Shown: positions 13,439 through 14,247 of the stretch, piece after piece
Layout: each line of letters starts with the position of its first letter
How positions within the stretch are numbered: position 1 is the stretch's first letter
Assembly: GCA_022837245.1 (NCBI GenBank)
Contig: JALHHX010000109.1
Coordinates: forward strand, 1-14,247
Length of the DNA: 14,247 nucleotides
Source: Lentisphaerota bacterium
GTDB lineage: Bacteria > Verrucomicrobiota > Kiritimatiellia > RFP12 > UBA3636
Reading direction: 5' to 3'
Made by a program: the position numbers and the translations under genes
Notes under the pieces: generated by a model
What the model saw: only the letters and a program-made list of their open reading frames with translations
Told to the model about the DNA's origin: nothing
The model's database searches: none

Positions 13439-14247
13439 TTACAGGTACTCCACTTGGGCGATCGGGGAGCCCTTTTCGATTATTTCGCCGTGCTTGGCGA
13501 TGAATTTTATCACCTTGCATGGTTTATCGACTTTTATTTGGTTGAAGAGCTTCATGGCCTCGATGATGCATATCGGGTCGCCGCCTTTTAGGGTGCCGCC
13601 TTCTTCGACGAAGTTCGGATTGTTGAGCCCGCCGCTACGGTAGAAGTTGCCGGTCAGGGGCGCGTTGATGGTGGGGAGTCCCTTGCCGGCGGGTTCTGGC
13701 GCCGGTGCCGCGGCGGGCTCGGGCGCCGGGGCCGCAGGTGTGAAGCCTGCATCTCCCAGCGGGGCGGCCTGCGTGGGCGAGCTAGCGTCGCCGCGGAGCG
13801 TGAAGGCCACGTCGCTGCGCCTGATCGACAGCTCGGAGATGCCGAGTTGTTTGACGGTAGTCAAAAGTCCTTCTATGGCCGTGTAGTCGGAGGGCGCCAT
13901 TATCGGGCGCGCCACGACTGCCTCTTTCGAGCCGTTTTTCTTCTTGAGCTCCTCGTCGGCTGGAATCGGGGGACGTTCGCCGGGAGGCGTCGCGCGCCAC
14001 TTGAAGTAGGCGAGCGCAGGCTCGGGGAACAGGCAGAAGGAGAGGATGTCCTCCTCGCTTTTGATCAGTGAGGGATCGACTGAATCCACGACCCCCGGCA
14101 GGCCTGGTTTGAGGAGGTCGGCGGGGCGGCAGGTGATGGCCTTTTCGTCGCCCAGAATCTGCTTCATGATCTTCTTGTCTATCGGCGCTGGCGGTTTGCC
14201 GTAGAGGCCTTTGACGTAATCGCGCGTTTCTTGCGTTACCATTTCAT
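13439..14247 (-). CDS. Carboxyltransferase C-terminus fused to biotin carrier domain (5' end outside window)
   Basis: This is the C-terminal part of an oxaloacetate decarboxylase alpha/pyruvate carboxylase B-type subunit, which moves a carboxyl group between biotin and pyruvate. Numbering from Met at 14242, residues 1-85 match the conserved PYC_OADA region: VTQETRDYVKGLYGKPPAPI, LGDEKAITCRPADLL, and SEEDILSFCLFPEPAL. A stretch at about 112-150 (EGLLTTVKQLGISELSIRR) resembles the helical start of the acetyl-CoA carboxylase carrier AccB. A Pro/Ala linker then leads to a biotinyl domain with IIEAMKLFNQI, Lys231 being the biotin site. The biotinyl domain (LTGNFYRSGG, NNPNFVEEGG) is AccB-like. ATG 14242 is internal: relatives have this sequence deep inside the protein, and the frame is open to the window edge (Glu codon at 14243-14245). 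The catalytic barrel must lie to the right. Confidence 0.85.
   Translation of the reverse strand, partial: EMVTQETRDYVKGLYGKPPAPIDKKIMKQILGDEKAITCRPADLLKPGLPGVVDSVDPSLIKSEEDILSFCLFPEPALAYFKWRATPPGERPPIPADEELKKKNGSKEAVVARPIMAPSDYTAIEGLLTTVKQLGISELSIRRSDVAFTLRGDASSPTQAAPLGDAGFTPAAPAPEPAAAPAPEPAGKGLPTINAPLTGNFYRSGGLNNPNFVEEGGTLKGGDPICIIEAMKLFNQIKVDKPCKVIKFIAKHGEIIEKGSPIAQVEYL

Noticed and set aside
1..14247. tRNA, rRNA, CRISPR array, prophage or defence system
   Set aside because: No cloverleaf, rRNA motif, spaced repeat array or defence-type protein could be found in reading through the window.

Overview
The window looks like chromosome from a Gram-negative, high-GC (roughly 60%, by eye) bacterium of the PVC type, with Kiritimatiellota/Lentisphaerota-like uncultured lineages as my best guess. 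The reasons are an LPS heptose gene (hldD), a membrane-anchored kinase-fold protein beside a GT39-like glycosyltransferase, an AmmeMemoRadiSam B-A fusion, a small DUF3127 OB-fold protein and an oxaloacetate decarboxylase/pyruvate carboxylase B-type subunit, which suggests anaerobic metabolism. The taxonomic placement is inference. No marker gene in the window fixes it.

Layout. Positions 1-900 are a small graveyard of mobile elements: the 3' part of an IS30-type transposase and the 5' part of an unrelated DDE transposase, both on the minus strand, separated by two near-identical REP-like hairpins with a GGGGTCTGTCCCC core. Positions 887-1401 hold no convincing gene, but contain a perfect 10-bp hairpin and a sigma70-like promoter. 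From 1402, on the plus strand, come a type II secretion/type IV pilus ATPase (GspE/PilB family) and a short-chain dehydrogenase 2 bases later. A separate plus-strand run follows: galM-type aldose 1-epimerase, a transmembrane pseudokinase, and a GT39-like membrane glycosyltransferase whose frame is broken near 7071-7082.

The minus-strand pair hldD-tatD (8462-10222) converges on the glycosyltransferase. A 224-bp divergent promoter region separates it from a plus-strand AmmB-AmmA (MEMO1-AMMECR1) fusion at 10447-11919. That gene converges on a minus-strand operon of a DUF3127 protein and prmC, with a near-consensus promoter upstream. The right edge is the 3' end of a minus-strand carboxyltransferase/biotin-carrier fusion that runs out of the window.

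Two themes can be drawn from neighbourhood. One is envelope and sugar work (hldD, galM, the GT39-like enzyme, possibly the pseudokinase). The other is DNA/translation housekeeping (DUF3127 protein and prmC, coupled by a 1-base gap). The most unusual items are the kinase-fold protein that has lost the VAIK lysine, HRD aspartate and DFG aspartate together; the repeat doublet lying exactly at the junction of two truncated transposases; and the SSB-like acidic DDDDLPF tail on the DUF3127 protein. No RNA gene, CRISPR array or intact insertion sequence was seen.
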